Assembly: GCF_003850565.1 (NCBI RefSeq)
Contig: NZ_CP027706.1
Location: forward strand, 3,472,001-3,536,000
DNA: 64,000 bases
Source: Pseudomonas sessilinigenes
GTDB lineage: Bacteria > Pseudomonadota > Gammaproteobacteria > Pseudomonadales > Pseudomonadaceae
Direction of reading: 5' to 3'
Positions within the stretch are counted from its first letter, which is position 1; each line of letters begins with the position of its first letter. The position numbers and the translations under genes are program-made. Below, in pieces: positions 45,390 through 54,484 of the stretch. The notes beneath the pieces are model-generated. The model was not told the DNA's origin. It saw only the letters and a program-made list of their open reading frames with translations, and did no database searches.

Positions 45390-45592
45390 TTGAGTCATAT
45401 CTGTGACTATTCAGGCCTTTTTTGGCTCTAGGCGGCCTTTTCCAAAGCTGCTACTCTCGGCGCGCTTTGTGACTTCTCGGCCTAGAAAAAAGCCAGACTC
45501 ACCACAAATTAAGACATCAATAAAAAACACACACCCAATAAAAATCGCATCGAATGCGGTGATGAATTCGCGTTGCTGAGGAGTGGGCTTCC

Positions 45593-47284
45593 ATGATCGA
45601 AGACTTTTGGAAGGATAAGTACCCAGCTGGGATTGCTGCCGATATCAATCCAGACGAGTATCCGAATATTCAGGCGGTATTGAAGCAGTCCTGCCAACGT
45701 TTCGCCGATAAGCCGGCCTTTAGCAACCTCGGCAAGACAATCACCTACGGTGAACTGTACGAGCTGTCCGGGGCTTTTGCCGCGTATCTGCAACAGCATA
45801 CCGATTTGCGGCCCGGTGATCGAATCGCTCTGCAACTTCCCAATCTGCTGCAATACCCGATCGCGGTGTTCGGTGCGATCCGTGCTGGCCTGATCGTGGT
45901 CAACACCAACCCGCTGTATACCGCACGGGAAATGGAGCACCAATTCAACGACTCCGGTGCCAAGGCGCTGGTCTGCCTGGCCAACATGGCCCACCTGGCG
46001 GAAGCCGTGGTGCCCAAGACCGGGGTCAAGCATGTGATCGTCACCGAGGTGGCGGACCTGCTTCCCCCGCTCAAGCGCCTGGTGATCAACAGCGTCATCA
46101 AGTACGTGAAGAAGATGGTGCCGGCCTACCACCTGCCCCAGGCCGTGAAGTTCAATGATGCGCTGCGCATGGGCCAGGGCCAGCCGGTCCAGGAAGCCAA
46201 CCCCGCCAACGGCGAAGTGGCGGTATTGCAGTACACCGGTGGTACCACCGGTGTCGCCAAGGGCGCGATGCTGACCCACCGCAACCTGGTGGCCAACATG
46301 CTGCAGTGCAAGGCACTGATGGGCTCGGACCTCAACGAAGGTTGCGAGATCCTCATCACCCCTCTGCCGCTGTACCACATCTATGCCTTCACCTTCCATT
46401 GCATGGCCATCATGCTCATGGGCAACCACAACATCCTGATCAGCAATCCGCGGGATTTGCCGGCGATGGTCAAGGAACTGTCGAAGTGGAAGTTCAGCGG
46501 GTTCGTCGGCCTCAACACCCTGTTCGTTGCCCTGTGCAACAACGAGGCGTTCCGCAAGCTGGATTTCTCCGCGTTGAAGGTCACCCTCTCCGGCGGCATG
46601 GCCCTGCAACTGGCAGCCGCCGAGCGCTGGAAGTCCGTGACCAACTGCCCGATCTGCGAAGGCTACGGCATGACGGAGACCAGCCCGGTGGCCACGGTCA
46701 ACCCGGCCCAGAACATCCAGGTCGGCACCATCGGCATACCGGTACCGTCTACCCTGTGCCGGGTGGTCAACGATGCCGGTGAGGAATTGCCGCTGGGCGA
46801 AGTCGGCGAGTTGTGCGTGAAGGGCCCGCAGGTGATGAAGGGCTACTGGCAGCGCCAGGACGCCACCGATGAAGTCCTGGACAGCGAAGGCTGGCTCAAG
46901 ACGGGCGACATTGCGTTGATTCAACCCAATGGCTACATCCGTATCGTCGACCGCAAGAAGGACATGATCCTGGTCTCGGGTTTCAACGTGTACCCCAACG
47001 AGTTGGAGGACGTGCTCGTTTCGCTGCCAGGCGTCCTGCAATGCGCGGCGATCGGTGTGCCGGACGAGAAGTCCGGCGAGACCATCAAGGTCTTTATCGT
47101 CGTCAAGCCGGGGGCTACCCTGACCAAGGAGCAGGTGATGACCCACATGCGGGCCAATGTCACCGGCTACAAGGTGCCCAAGGCCGTGGAGTTCCGTGAT
47201 GCCTTGCCAACCACCAACGTCGGCAAGATCCTGCGCCGCGAATTGCGCGATGAAGAGCTGAAGAAGCTCGGCGTGAAGAAGTAA
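45593..47284 (+). CDS. fadD1: Long-chain fatty acid-CoA ligase FadD1
   Basis: Second acyl-CoA synthetase, 563 residues, closely related to the preceding one. MIEDFWKDKYPAGIAADIN starts the protein; AGGAG lies about ten bases upstream. YTGGTTGVAKGAMLTHRNL is the adenylate loop near 208, followed by GYGMTETSPVATVNP near 360, GWLKTGDIALIQPNGY near 434, and the C-terminal catalytic lysine in TNVGKILRRELRD. Ends with LGVKK. The two enzymes probably split chain-length preference, as reported for P. aeruginosa FadD1/FadD2. Terminator at 47298-47328. Confidence 0.94.
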   Translation: MIEDFWKDKYPAGIAADINPDEYPNIQAVLKQSCQRFADKPAFSNLGKTITYGELYELSGAFAAYLQQHTDLRPGDRIALQLPNLLQYPIAVFGAIRAGLIVVNTNPLYTAREMEHQFNDSGAKALVCLANMAHLAEAVVPKTGVKHVIVTEVADLLPPLKRLVINSVIKYVKKMVPAYHLPQAVKFNDALRMGQGQPVQEANPANGEVAVLQYTGGTTGVAKGAMLTHRNLVANMLQCKALMGSDLNEGCEILITPLPLYHIYAFTFHCMAIMLMGNHNILISNPRDLPAMVKELSKWKFSGFVGLNTLFVALCNNEAFRKLDFSALKVTLSGGMALQLAAAERWKSVTNCPICEGYGMTETSPVATVNPAQNIQVGTIGIPVPSTLCRVVNDAGEELPLGEVGELCVKGPQVMKGYWQRQDATDEVLDSEGWLKTGDIALIQPNGYIRIVDRKKDMILVSGFNVYPNELEDVLVSLPGVLQCAAIGVPDEKSGETIKVFIVVKPGATLTKEQVMTHMRANVTGYKVPKAVEFRDALPTTNVGKILRRELRDEELKKLGVKK

Positions 47285-47297
47285 CTCGCCGCAGTCA

Positions 47298-47328
47298 GAA
47301 AAAGCCCCGCCAGTGCGGGGCTTTTCTG
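47298..47328. terminator. Rho-independent terminator between fadD1 and the convergent gene
   Basis: GAAAAAGCCCCGC, loop CAGT, GCGGGGCTTTTC. A and T tracts on both sides make it suitable for either strand, and it lies between convergent genes. Confidence 0.85.
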
Positions 47329-47344
47329 TTTCTGCGCCAAGAGG

Positions 47345-47722
47345 TTACTGGCGGAACTGGGCGAAGCCCACGCCAGTACCCGCCGGGCGTACATCCTTGA
47401 GGAACGAGTCCTTGTCGGCGCTCAGCTCCAGGCTCAGGGCGGACTTGCGCTTGCCTTCGTTGCGCACCACCAGGCCCTCGCGCCTTTTGCGCAGGAAGGC
47501 GGTGGGCACCTTCAGGTGGATCAACTGGTCGGTACTCGGGGTATGCAGCAGCAGGTGCAGCCATTCGTGCTGGCCGACGGCCAGGCGGGCCAGCAGGATG
47601 TCGAACCACCAGATATTGCGGTTGCGGTTGAGCTCCGCGAACTGGCAGTTGTTGACGTCCAGCACCGCCCCGCCCAGTTCCTGGTTTCTACGGGCGATAG
47701 CCTGCTTTTTATCGAGTTTCAT
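47345..47722 (-). CDS. Conserved hypothetical protein
   Basis: A 125-residue protein I do not recognise by family name. MKLDKKQAIARRNQELGGAV opens it, followed by NNCQFAELNRNRNIWWFDIL and a basic middle (LRKRREGLVVRNEGKRKS); no signal peptide or membrane segment. Codon usage and a clear AGGAAG ribosome site before the ATG support it as real. It shares the bidirectional terminator with fadD1. The alternation of hydrophobic and charged residues suggests a compact beta-rich domain, but that is only an impression. Confidence 0.75.
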   Translation of the reverse strand: MKLDKKQAIARRNQELGGAVLDVNNCQFAELNRNRNIWWFDILLARLAVGQHEWLHLLLHTPSTDQLIHLKVPTAFLRKRREGLVVRNEGKRKSALSLELSADKDSFLKDVRPAGTGVGFAQFRQ

Positions 47723-47934
47723 AAGCTTCCTACGAAAATTGGATCTTCAGGGCCTGGCCTGAACAGGGCGAGCATTCTCCCGGGTTGCCTGGCAAACATA
47801 AAGTGCAACCGTGGGTCGGCGATGAAAGGCCCGGTAAAAATAATTGAAACTCTGCGCGAGCGCTTCGAGTCAACCTTGGGCAACGAGGCATTTTGTTCCT
47901 GATTCGACCAACGACAACTCACCGGAGAAATACC

Positions 47935-48126
47935 ATGGGTAGTGCAGCGGATAAGGCCAAGGGCTTGGCCAATGAAGCCATCGGTAACGTCAAGCAAGGC
48001 ATCGGCAAGGCCACCGACAACAGCAAGTTGCAGGCCGAAGGCAAGTTGCAGGAAAAAAAGGGCGAAGCCCAGCAGGCGCTCGGCAAGGCCAAGGATGCAG
48101 TGAAGAAGACCATCGACAAGGCCTGA
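47935..48126 (+). CDS. CsbD family stress protein
   Basis: A 63-residue hydrophilic, lysine- and alanine-rich protein: MGSAADKAKGLANEAIGNVK, then GKLQEKKGEAQQALGKAKDA, the CsbD pattern. ATG 47935 has CGGAGAAA upstream. CsbD proteins are common general-stress proteins of unknown biochemical role. Monocistronic, with a hairpin at 48151-48174 behind it. Confidence 0.9.
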   Translation: MGSAADKAKGLANEAIGNVKQGIGKATDNSKLQAEGKLQEKKGEAQQALGKAKDAVKKTIDKA

Positions 48127-48150
48127 GCAGGCGTACCCTGTAGTTGACAC

Positions 48151-48174
48151 GACGGCCATCCACGGATGGCCGTC
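48151..48174. terminator. Hairpin after the CsbD gene
   Basis: GACGGCCATCC and GGATGGCCGTC form an 11-bp perfect stem with a two-base centre. No T run on the plus strand, so it is a putative terminator. Confidence 0.55.
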
Positions 48175-48302
48175 GTCATGCATGGGCCCTGGCAATCTGC
48201 CGATGGCCGTGGTTGTGGTTCGCCAACTAGGCTAATTTGTTGTAGAAAACGCCCCCCTGAGTCGCCAGCGACTTCAATCTTTTTGCGGCGAAAGGAGACG
48301 CT

Positions 48303-49247
48303 ATGATTTTTCCGGACCTCAAAGGCCTGCCCCTGCACCGCGTATTGATTCGTACGGTCAATGAGTTCATCGCGGATGAGATGTCCACCTACGCTTCGGC
48401 CCTGGCCTACCAGATGCTGTTCTCGTTGTTCCCCTTCATCCTGTTTCTCATCGCCCTGATCGGTTTTCTGCACCTGCCGGACTTTTTCTCCTGGCTGCGC
48501 ATGCAGGCTGAGATGGTGCTGCCTCACGAGGCCCTGGAGCAGGTCAATCCGGTGATCGACCAGTTGCAGCAGTCCAAGGGCGGCTTGTTGTCCGTGGGTA
48601 TCGTCATCGCCCTCTGGACCGCCTCGGCGGGTGTGCGGCTGATGATGAGCGCCATGAATGCCGCCTACGACGTGGTGGAGGGGCGGCCGATCTGGAAGCG
48701 CTTCCCGCTGTCGATTTTCTACACCGTAGGCATCGCCGGCATGCTGCTGGCCGCCGCGGCATTGATGGTGCTGGGCCCGCAGGTGATGGCGTGGTTGGCA
48801 GGGCAGGTGGGCCTGGAGGATTTCATCGTCACCTTGTGGACCATCCTGCGTTGGCCGGTGATCGTGCTGTTGATGATGGTGGCCGTGGCCCTGATGTACT
48901 ACGTGATGCCCGATGTGAAGCAGAAATTTCGCTTCATCACCCCAGGTTCGGTGCTGGCGGTGGTGGTGTGGATCGTCGCCTCCCTGGGGTTTGCCTACTA
49001 CGTGAAAACCTTCGCTAACTACAACGCGATGTATGGCAGTATCGGCGCGATCATCGTGTTGTTGCTGTATTTCTATATCTCGTCCGCAGTGCTGCTGCTG
49101 GGGGCAGAGATGAATGCGGTGATCGAGCACATGTCGGCTGAAGGCAAGGATCCTGGTGAAAAGGACTTTGGCGGCCCCGGCGACAAACAACATATTTCGG
49201 GACTGGGTCGGGATCACTCGCTCCAGCCGAGCACAGACGAAGCCTGA
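48303..49247 (+). CDS. YihY/BrkB-family inner-membrane protein
   Basis: Inner-membrane protein of 314 residues with about six hydrophobic segments. [20 protein letters not shown] (about 25-44) is the family signature, followed by [20 protein letters not shown] and the C-terminal pair [20 protein letters not shown]. The tail after residue 285 is hydrophilic and probably cytoplasmic. Despite old labels (RNase BN, BrkB virulence factor), the molecular function is unknown. It starts after GAAAGGAGACGCT and is followed two bases later by def. Confidence 0.9.
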   Translation: MIFPDLKGLPLHRVLIRTVNEFIADEMSTYASALAYQMLFSLFPFILFLIALIGFLHLPDFFSWLRMQAEMVLPHEALEQVNPVIDQLQQSKGGLLSVGIVIALWTASAGVRLMMSAMNAAYDVVEGRPIWKRFPLSIFYTVGIAGMLLAAAALMVLGPQVMAWLAGQVGLEDFIVTLWTILRWPVIVLLMMVAVALMYYVMPDVKQKFRFITPGSVLAVVVWIVASLGFAYYVKTFANYNAMYGSIGAIIVLLLYFYISSAVLLLGAEMNAVIEHMSAEGKDPGEKDFGGPGDKQHISGLGRDHSLQPSTDEA

Positions 49248-49249
49248 AC

Positions 49250-49789
49250 ATGATCCGTGAAATCCTCAAGATGGGTGACGAGCGCCTGCTGCGCGTCGCT
49301 CCTGCGGTACCGCCCGAGATGTTCGATAGCCCACAACTGTGGGAACTGATCGACGATATGTTCCAGACCATGGAGAGCGTGGGTGGCGTAGGCCTGGCTG
49401 CACCGCAGATCGGTGTCGACCTGCAACTGGTGATTTTCGGCTTCGAACACAGCGAGCGTTACCCCGAGGCCGAGGCGGTGCCGCAGACCATCCTGATCAA
49501 CCCGCTGATCACCCCCTTGAGCCCGATTCAGGAAGAGGGGTGGGAAGGTTGCCTCTCGGTCCCCGGCATGCGGGGCGTGGTGCCGCGCTACCAGCATATT
49601 CGCTATGAAGGCTTCGACCCCAAGGGCGAGCCTGTAGTGCGCGTGGCTTCGGGCTTTCATGCCAGGGTGGTGCAGCATGAATGCGATCACCTGATTGGTC
49701 GGCTGTATCCATCGCGCATCAGTGATTTTCGCAAGTTCGGTTTCACCGAGGTGCTGTTTCCCGACCTCGATCCCAATGCTGACGACTGA
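49250..49789 (+). CDS. def: Peptide deformylase
   Basis: Metalloenzyme removing the formyl group from new proteins' N-terminal methionine. 179 residues with all three family motifs: [10 protein letters not shown] near residue 46, [11 protein letters not shown] near 99 (metal-binding cysteine), and [11 protein letters not shown] near 141 (metal-binding histidines and catalytic glutamate). It starts two bases after the yihY-like gene stop. It is not beside fmt, so it is probably a second deformylase paralogue, an inference from location. Confidence 0.94.
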   Translation: MIREILKMGDERLLRVAPAVPPEMFDSPQLWELIDDMFQTMESVGGVGLAAPQIGVDLQLVIFGFEHSERYPEAEAVPQTILINPLITPLSPIQEEGWEGCLSVPGMRGVVPRYQHIRYEGFDPKGEPVVRVASGFHARVVQHECDHLIGRLYPSRISDFRKFGFTEVLFPDLDPNADD

Positions 49790-49798
49790 CGCCGAGGC

Positions 49799-50218
49799 TC
49801 AGGCCCGACAATCCCTGCTGGCCATGGCCAGCAGGGGTTTGCTGCGTTGGTAGCGGGCCAGTCGCTCCGCCAGGGGCGGCGGTAGTCGGGGATCGCGAGT
49901 GAAGCCCAGGCATTGATAAAAGCCTTCCAGGTCCGGGTGGCAGAATAGCCAGACCGGCCCCGGCGTCTCCTGTAGCGCCTGTTCGATCAGGCGCCTGGCC
50001 AGGCCCTGGCCCCGGCTGAGTGGGGCGACGAACAAACCCGTCAGCCAATGCCCCTGTTCCACTGGTGTGAGGCTCATCCCCGCCACGATCTCTTCATCCC
50101 TGAGCACCCACAGTTGACCCTCGCCGGAGGCACGCATGGTTGACCGGTGCTGGCGATAGAACTTGTTCAGCAAGGGGCGTGAAGCTTCGCTAAGCAGGCT
50201 GATATGGACGTTGGGCAT
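49799..50218 (-). CDS. GNAT family N-acetyltransferase
   Basis: A 139-residue predicted acetyl-CoA-dependent acetyltransferase. ATG 50218 (MPNVHISLLSEASRPLLNKF) is preferred; the longer frame adds a proline-rich tail with no ribosome site. LTGLFVAPLSRGQGLARRLI around residues 58-77 is the GNAT motif A with the R-G-Q-G-L-A acetyl-CoA loop, and GFYQCLGF near 105 is motif B. It faces def end to end. Substrate unknown. Confidence 0.88.
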   Translation of the reverse strand: MPNVHISLLSEASRPLLNKFYRQHRSTMRASGEGQLWVLRDEEIVAGMSLTPVEQGHWLTGLFVAPLSRGQGLARRLIEQALQETPGPVWLFCHPDLEGFYQCLGFTRDPRLPPPLAERLARYQRSKPLLAMASRDCRA

Positions 50219-50314
50219 GGGCGCGCAAAGGGGTGGCAAGAGGCGCGGATTATAAGGAAACCCTCCGCCAAGCACAGGCCATTCTGGGGGCCGTGTCCGG
50301 CAGAGGGGGAGGAC

Positions 50315-50917
50315 TCAGGCCAGTTCCACTGCCAGTGCATCACGCACGGCCGGGCGCTGTTCTACCCGGGCCTGGAATCGCACCAGGGCCGGCCAGTTCG
50401 CCAGCTCGATGGCGAACAGGGCGGTCCAGCGCAGCACCGTGAACAGGTAGGCATCGGCAATCCCGAATTGTGAGCCTTGCAGGTAGTCCTGGCGTTCCAG
50501 TGTCTGCTCCAGCAGTGCCAGGCGCTTGGCCAGCTTCTGGCGGAACACTTTTTGGGCCGGTTCATCGAAGGCCGAGTTGAACAGGTAGCCCAGGGGGCCG
50601 TGGATCTCGGTGGTGATGAAGTTCAGGGTTTCCTGCAGTCGCACCCGTTGCCAGGTGCCATTGGGGGCAGCCAGGCCGCTCTCGGGCTTGAGGTCAGCCA
50701 GGTATTGCAGGATGGCCGGGCCCTCGGTGAGCACCTCGCCGTTGTCCAGTTGCAAGGCGGCCACATAACCCTTGGGGTTGATGCCGAGGAAGTCCTGGCC
50801 GTCGGCGGTGCGCTTGCTGCGGTTGTCGACACGGATCGCTTCGAAGGGCAGTTGCAGTTCGCGCAGGATGATATGGGAGGCCATGGAGCAGGCTTGAGGG
50901 GCGTAATAGAGTTTCAT
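50315..50917 (-). CDS. Glutathione S-transferase (beta-like)
   Basis: Cytosolic glutathione transferase of 200 residues. MKLYYAPQACSMASHIILRE includes the beta-class Cys10/Ser11 pair. VLTEGPAILQYLADL is the glutathione-binding segment, and the C-terminal helical domain holds GSQFGIADAYLFTVLRW. Divergent from a LysR regulator 97 bases away, which probably controls it. Physiological electrophile unknown. Confidence 0.92.
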   Translation of the reverse strand: MKLYYAPQACSMASHIILRELQLPFEAIRVDNRSKRTADGQDFLGINPKGYVAALQLDNGEVLTEGPAILQYLADLKPESGLAAPNGTWQRVRLQETLNFITTEIHGPLGYLFNSAFDEPAQKVFRQKLAKRLALLEQTLERQDYLQGSQFGIADAYLFTVLRWTALFAIELANWPALVRFQARVEQRPAVRDALAVELA

Positions 50918-51014
50918 CGACAGGTCTCTAGTAAGGGGCGAGCCAGTGTCGTGGACGCTGGTAGCATGGGTAAAATTAATCTTTCAGAAAGCGGCCATAA
51001 GGATAGCTACTGCC

Positions 51015-51875
51015 ATGATGAACCTGATGCACTGGCGCCTGCTGGTGGCGATCGCCGAACGCGGCACCATCACCCGCGCCGCCGAACAGGTCGGCATGAC
51101 CCAGTCCGGGGCCAGCCAGGCCCTGGCCCAGATGGAGGACATGCTGGGTGTGCAGTTGTTCATTCGCGACAATCGCCAGGCCCTGCCCACCGCGATCGGC
51201 TTGCAGGTCCTGGAGCAGGCGCGAGTGATGCTCGGAGCCCTGGCACAGATCCGCCGAGAGGTGGAAGCGGCCCGGGGCATTCCCCAGGGTAGCCTGCGCC
51301 TGGCGGGTTTTCCCGTGGTCCTGGCGACCTTCCTGCCACCGCTGTTGCGCCGTTTCAACCAGCTGTATCCGGGAATCGAGGTGGTGCAACTGGAAGTCAG
51401 CGATGATGAGGTGCATGCCTTGCTCGATGCGCAGCTGGTGGACCTTGGGGTGGTGCTCAACCCTGATCCCGGACGTCGCTCCTGGCTGTTGGGGCGCGAC
51501 TCCTGGGTGGCGGTATTGCCTGAGGATCATCCCTGGCCGGAGCCGAGCATCGACCTGGCGAGCCTTCTGGAGCAGCCTTTCATCCTGGCCACCGGTGGTT
51601 GTTCGGTGAACGCCCGCAGCCTGGCTGCCGCTGCCGGATTGACGCTGGCGGATATACGGGTCGAGGTACGCGAGTGGAGCAGTGCCTTCAGCCTGGTGCG
51701 CGAACGGCTGGGGGTCACCCTGGTTCCCCTGAGCACCTTGCCCGAGCAGCGCCAGGGTTTGCGGGTGCTGCCCTTGAGTTCCACGGTGGAGCGAGAGTTC
51801 GCGCTGGTGTCCGCCCCCGGGCAAGAGCCAGGCGCCATGGCACAGGCGTTCCTGGCTACTCTCGAAGCGCGTTAG
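51015..51875 (+). CDS. LysR-family transcriptional regulator
   Basis: Transcription factor of 286 residues starting MMNLMHWRLLVAIAERGTIT; ATG 51015 is chosen because AAGGA lies upstream and the family length fits. The helix-turn-helix is ITRAAEQVGMTQSGASQAL near residues 19-37, and the effector domain begins at GSLRLAGFPVVLATFLPPLL. Divergent from the beta-class glutathione transferase, its likely target. Inducer unknown. Confidence 0.9.
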   Translation: MMNLMHWRLLVAIAERGTITRAAEQVGMTQSGASQALAQMEDMLGVQLFIRDNRQALPTAIGLQVLEQARVMLGALAQIRREVEAARGIPQGSLRLAGFPVVLATFLPPLLRRFNQLYPGIEVVQLEVSDDEVHALLDAQLVDLGVVLNPDPGRRSWLLGRDSWVAVLPEDHPWPEPSIDLASLLEQPFILATGGCSVNARSLAAAAGLTLADIRVEVREWSSAFSLVRERLGVTLVPLSTLPEQRQGLRVLPLSSTVEREFALVSAPGQEPGAMAQAFLATLEAR

Positions 51876-52441
51876 ATACCCTGCCGGGCAGCACCTGCAA
51901 CGACTCTGGCCGCCCGGCACCAGGATCTTCTGATAAGCAATGTTTATGTCTTATTTGTTACTTATCGCGAATGAATTCCAGTGCCCTGGAAGTTGTGAAA
52001 ACAGCCTGACTAGTGGCCTTGCATAGAGGCATTGGCTGTCTATGCTCAAACGTGAAAATTCGTATCTGTTGGCATTGGAGTGTCTGCTTTTGCGATGTTC
52101 ATGTTCTTGTAGTTGATGTTGCTGCAACTATTTTTGCAGCCGTGCCGGTGTTACCGATAGCCGCAAGAGTGCGCAACTAGAGGCACCAGCGGGCCAGGAG
52201 CGTTGAAATTAGATGGAGTCTGCTTTCTTTGTTAGGTCCGACCCGGTCATGGGTCATCAAGTAAAGGATGGCTTGATAAGAGCGTTGCAACACGGACTCT
52301 CCGATTAAACATCACTTATCACCTGACACTTCCTCTCGTATATGGGAGGGCGCTTGCCATGCTTTATGAACGTTGTGGTGGATCAGTTGAAAGACTAGGA
52401 ACTTCCGTCAAACAAAAGACAGCGTTGAAGGTGATACAACC
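51876..52441. other. 566-base region before the PAS chemoreceptor gene
   Basis: No supported gene. AT-richer than its surroundings. It contains GATAAG...CTTATC inverted halves near 51931-51966, a perfect 7-bp hairpin GCTGCAA-N6-TTGCAGC at 52121-52140, and a C-rich/G-rich stem near 52331-52349. Long for one promoter, so an unannotated small RNA or long leader is possible but not shown. No GacA box (TGTAAG-N6-CTTACA) is seen. Confidence 0.45.
52121..52140. other. Hairpin in the bdlA-like upstream region
   Basis: Perfect 7-bp arms GCTGCAA and TTGCAGC around CTATTT. Could be a regulator site or a small-RNA terminator-like stem; no T run follows. Confidence 0.3.
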
Positions 52442-53761
52442 ATGTTTAACCTACATCACAAGGCTGACCTGCTGGAAATCGAGCGCTTCAATTGCGCCCT
52501 GGACGAAGCCAATGGCAAGTTGGCGGCCATCAGTCGCTCCATGGCGATGATCGAGTTTTCCCCCGACGGTATCGTGCTCGATGCCAACGAGAATTTCTGC
52601 CTGGTCATGGGGTATTCGGTCGAGGAAATACGTGGCAAGCATCATCGAATCTTTTGCGAGGAAGAGTTCTATCGCAGCGAGGCCTACAACAAGTTGTGGC
52701 GCGATCTCGCCCGGGGGGAGCCGATCAGCGATACCTTCGTGCGGTTGAACAAGAAGGGCGAGGAAATATGGCTTGAAGCCAGCTACATGCCGGTGTTCGA
52801 TGCCAATCGCCAAGTGCGCAGCGTGATCAAGGTGGCCTCGGATATCTCCGATCGCATTCATCTGGAGCATGAGAACCAGAGCCTGCTCAATGCTATCGGG
52901 CGCTCCATGGCGATCATCGAGTTCAGTCCGGACGGCCGGATCATCACGGCCAACGATAACTTCCTCAAGACCATGCAGTATTCGCTCAACGAAATCGTCG
53001 GCCAGCACCACAGCATGTTTTGCCACCGAGCCGAAGCCGAATCGACCGAGTACAAGCAGTTCTGGGCTTCGTTGAATCGCGGCGAATACCATTCCCACCG
53101 TTTCGAGCGGGAAAACAAATATGGCCAGACCGTATTCCTCGAGGCTTCCTATAACCCCTTGTTCGACGCCAAGGGGCGCTTGTACAAAGTGGTCAAGTTC
53201 GCCAGTGACATCACCCAGCAGATGACCACGCTGCAATCGGCGGCCGAGTCGGCCCACAGTACGTCGGTGCAGAACGACGCCTGCGCCCAGAAGGGCTCGG
53301 AAGTGGTACAGCAGACTGTGGAGATCATCCAGCAGATCTCCCATGACCTGAATGCGGCGGCGCTCAGTATCGATGCGGTGAGCAAGCAATCGGAGATCAT
53401 CGGCACCATCGTCCAGACCATCCGCGGGATCGCCGACCAGACCAACCTGCTGGCGCTCAATGCGGCCATCGAGGCTGCCCGGGCTGGCGAGCATGGGCGA
53501 GGTTTTGCGGTGGTAGCGGACGAGGTGCGTAGCTTGGCGGCCCGTACCAGCCAGGCGACGGTGGAGATCGTCGAGGTGGTGCGCAAGAACCACGACCTGT
53601 CCAAGAGCGCGGTCAGCAGCATGCAGTCGAGCCTGAGTCGTACCGGGCTCGGGGTCGAGTTGGCGAATGAAGCCGGGGAGGTGATCCTGGAGATCCAGCA
53701 AGGCTCGCGCCATGTGGTGGATGCCATCAGCCAGTTCAACTCATCCTTGCAGTTGCAGTAG
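52442..53761 (+). CDS. Cytoplasmic PAS-PAS methyl-accepting chemotaxis protein (BdlA-like)
   Basis: Soluble chemoreceptor-type protein of 439 residues: PAS 1 about 25-140 ([20 protein letters not shown]), PAS 2 about 150-265 ([20 protein letters not shown]), and a C-terminal MCP signalling hairpin with [20 protein letters not shown] near residue 335. No membrane segment, no HAMP. This layout and length match BdlA, the P. aeruginosa biofilm-dispersion regulator (417 residues). The two PAS domains start almost identically, suggesting internal duplication. PAS cofactor (heme or FAD) cannot be read from sequence. Monocistronic, closed by the terminator at 53774-53804. Confidence 0.85.
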   Translation: MFNLHHKADLLEIERFNCALDEANGKLAAISRSMAMIEFSPDGIVLDANENFCLVMGYSVEEIRGKHHRIFCEEEFYRSEAYNKLWRDLARGEPISDTFVRLNKKGEEIWLEASYMPVFDANRQVRSVIKVASDISDRIHLEHENQSLLNAIGRSMAIIEFSPDGRIITANDNFLKTMQYSLNEIVGQHHSMFCHRAEAESTEYKQFWASLNRGEYHSHRFERENKYGQTVFLEASYNPLFDAKGRLYKVVKFASDITQQMTTLQSAAESAHSTSVQNDACAQKGSEVVQQTVEIIQQISHDLNAAALSIDAVSKQSEIIGTIVQTIRGIADQTNLLALNAAIEAARAGEHGRGFAVVADEVRSLAARTSQATVEIVEVVRKNHDLSKSAVSSMQSSLSRTGLGVELANEAGEVILEIQQGSRHVVDAISQFNSSLQLQ

Positions 53762-53773
53762 GCGCTCGGGCAC

Positions 53774-53804
53774 AAAAAAGGGTTCCCGCAGGGAACCCTT
53801 TTTC
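53774..53804. terminator. Bidirectional rho-independent terminator
   Basis: AAAAAAGGGTTCCC, loop GCA, GGGAACCCTTTTTC. Symmetric A and T tracts, placed between two convergent genes. Confidence 0.9.
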
Positions 53805-53815
53805 ATTGCGCGTGA

Positions 53816-54331
53816 TTACAGCGAGGCGAGGAATTTCTCTTCGACCGGCTTCATGCTGTCGTTGGACTGCTGCTCTTGCTTGGCCAGTTTCAGCTTGTCC
53901 TGCATACGTTGGGAGATTTCCTGGTTGATCGCCATCAGGCGTTCGGGAGACATGCTCTGCAGATCATCCTCGGTGAGGCCCATTTCCTGGAGGATGCTGT
54001 CGCGCAGGCGTTGCTCCGGAGTCTTGCTCATGTAGTCCTTGAATTCGGACATGGCATCGCTCTGGGTGGCATTGTTGGCCTGTGGCGCGCTGGTGGCGGG
54101 TGGCGTGGCTTGTTGCAGCAGGACGCGAGTCTTGGCGAAGGCTGCGTTGACGTTGTCAGTCACGCTGTTGATCTGCTGTTGTTGGCTGGACTGGCTGGCC
54201 GGCACGGTCACGGAATTCTGGGCCTGTTGCAGCATGCCGCTGTACAGAGCGCTGGCGGCGGCAGTAGTCGGGTCCATATCGGTGCGCGAAGTGGGCTGCA
54301 CCGAAACGGAGTTCTGGGCGTTGACCAACAT
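53816..54331 (-). CDS. Conserved hypothetical protein, glutamine-rich
   Basis: A 171-residue hydrophilic protein with no signal peptide or membrane helix. The first 80 residues are rich in Q, S, T and N (MLVNAQNSVSVQPTSRTDMD; later SQSSQQQQINSV) and probably disordered, with a repeated AQNSV motif at about 5-9 and 37-41. The C-terminal half has EFKDYMSKTPEQRLRDSILQ and MGLTEDDLQSMSPERL, a helical motif I have seen in unrelated hypothetical proteins. Function unknown. The low-complexity N-terminus is reminiscent of secreted or phasin-like proteins, but I have no basis for that assignment. Confidence 0.75.
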   Translation of the reverse strand: MLVNAQNSVSVQPTSRTDMDPTTAAASALYSGMLQQAQNSVTVPASQSSQQQQINSVTDNVNAAFAKTRVLLQQATPPATSAPQANNATQSDAMSEFKDYMSKTPEQRLRDSILQEMGLTEDDLQSMSPERLMAINQEISQRMQDKLKLAKQEQQSNDSMKPVEEKFLASL

Positions 54332-54484
54332 GATCTGGAACCTGTGTTAGGGAACTAGGTTATTGATACAGCAAATTCCATGCCGATATTTAAGTCCTTT
54401 TAAATCAATGGTTTGCTTTTGTCGGTAGGGAGCCGGGGGCAGAAAGCGGACAGTTCTTGCCGCTTCCTGGCAAAGCCGGTGGCG

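Larger units (their letters stand above)
45249..45592. other. Region between the two fadD genes
   Basis: 344 bases without a gene. It holds a perfect 12-bp REP-like hairpin at 45270-45303, a perfect 15-bp palindrome at 45375-45389, an AT-rich stretch to about 45590 and the fadD1 ribosome site GAGGAG. Since the hairpin can end fadD2 transcripts, fadD1 probably has its own promoter here. Confidence 0.6.

Noticed and set aside
51876..52441. rsmX/Y/Z-type small RNA
   Set aside because: No GacA upstream box and no clear series of exposed GGA loops with a T-tailed terminator.
52359..52550. Small 63-codon frame overlapping the start of the BdlA-like gene
   Set aside because: It overlaps the real start in another frame, has no ribosome site and no recognisable protein.
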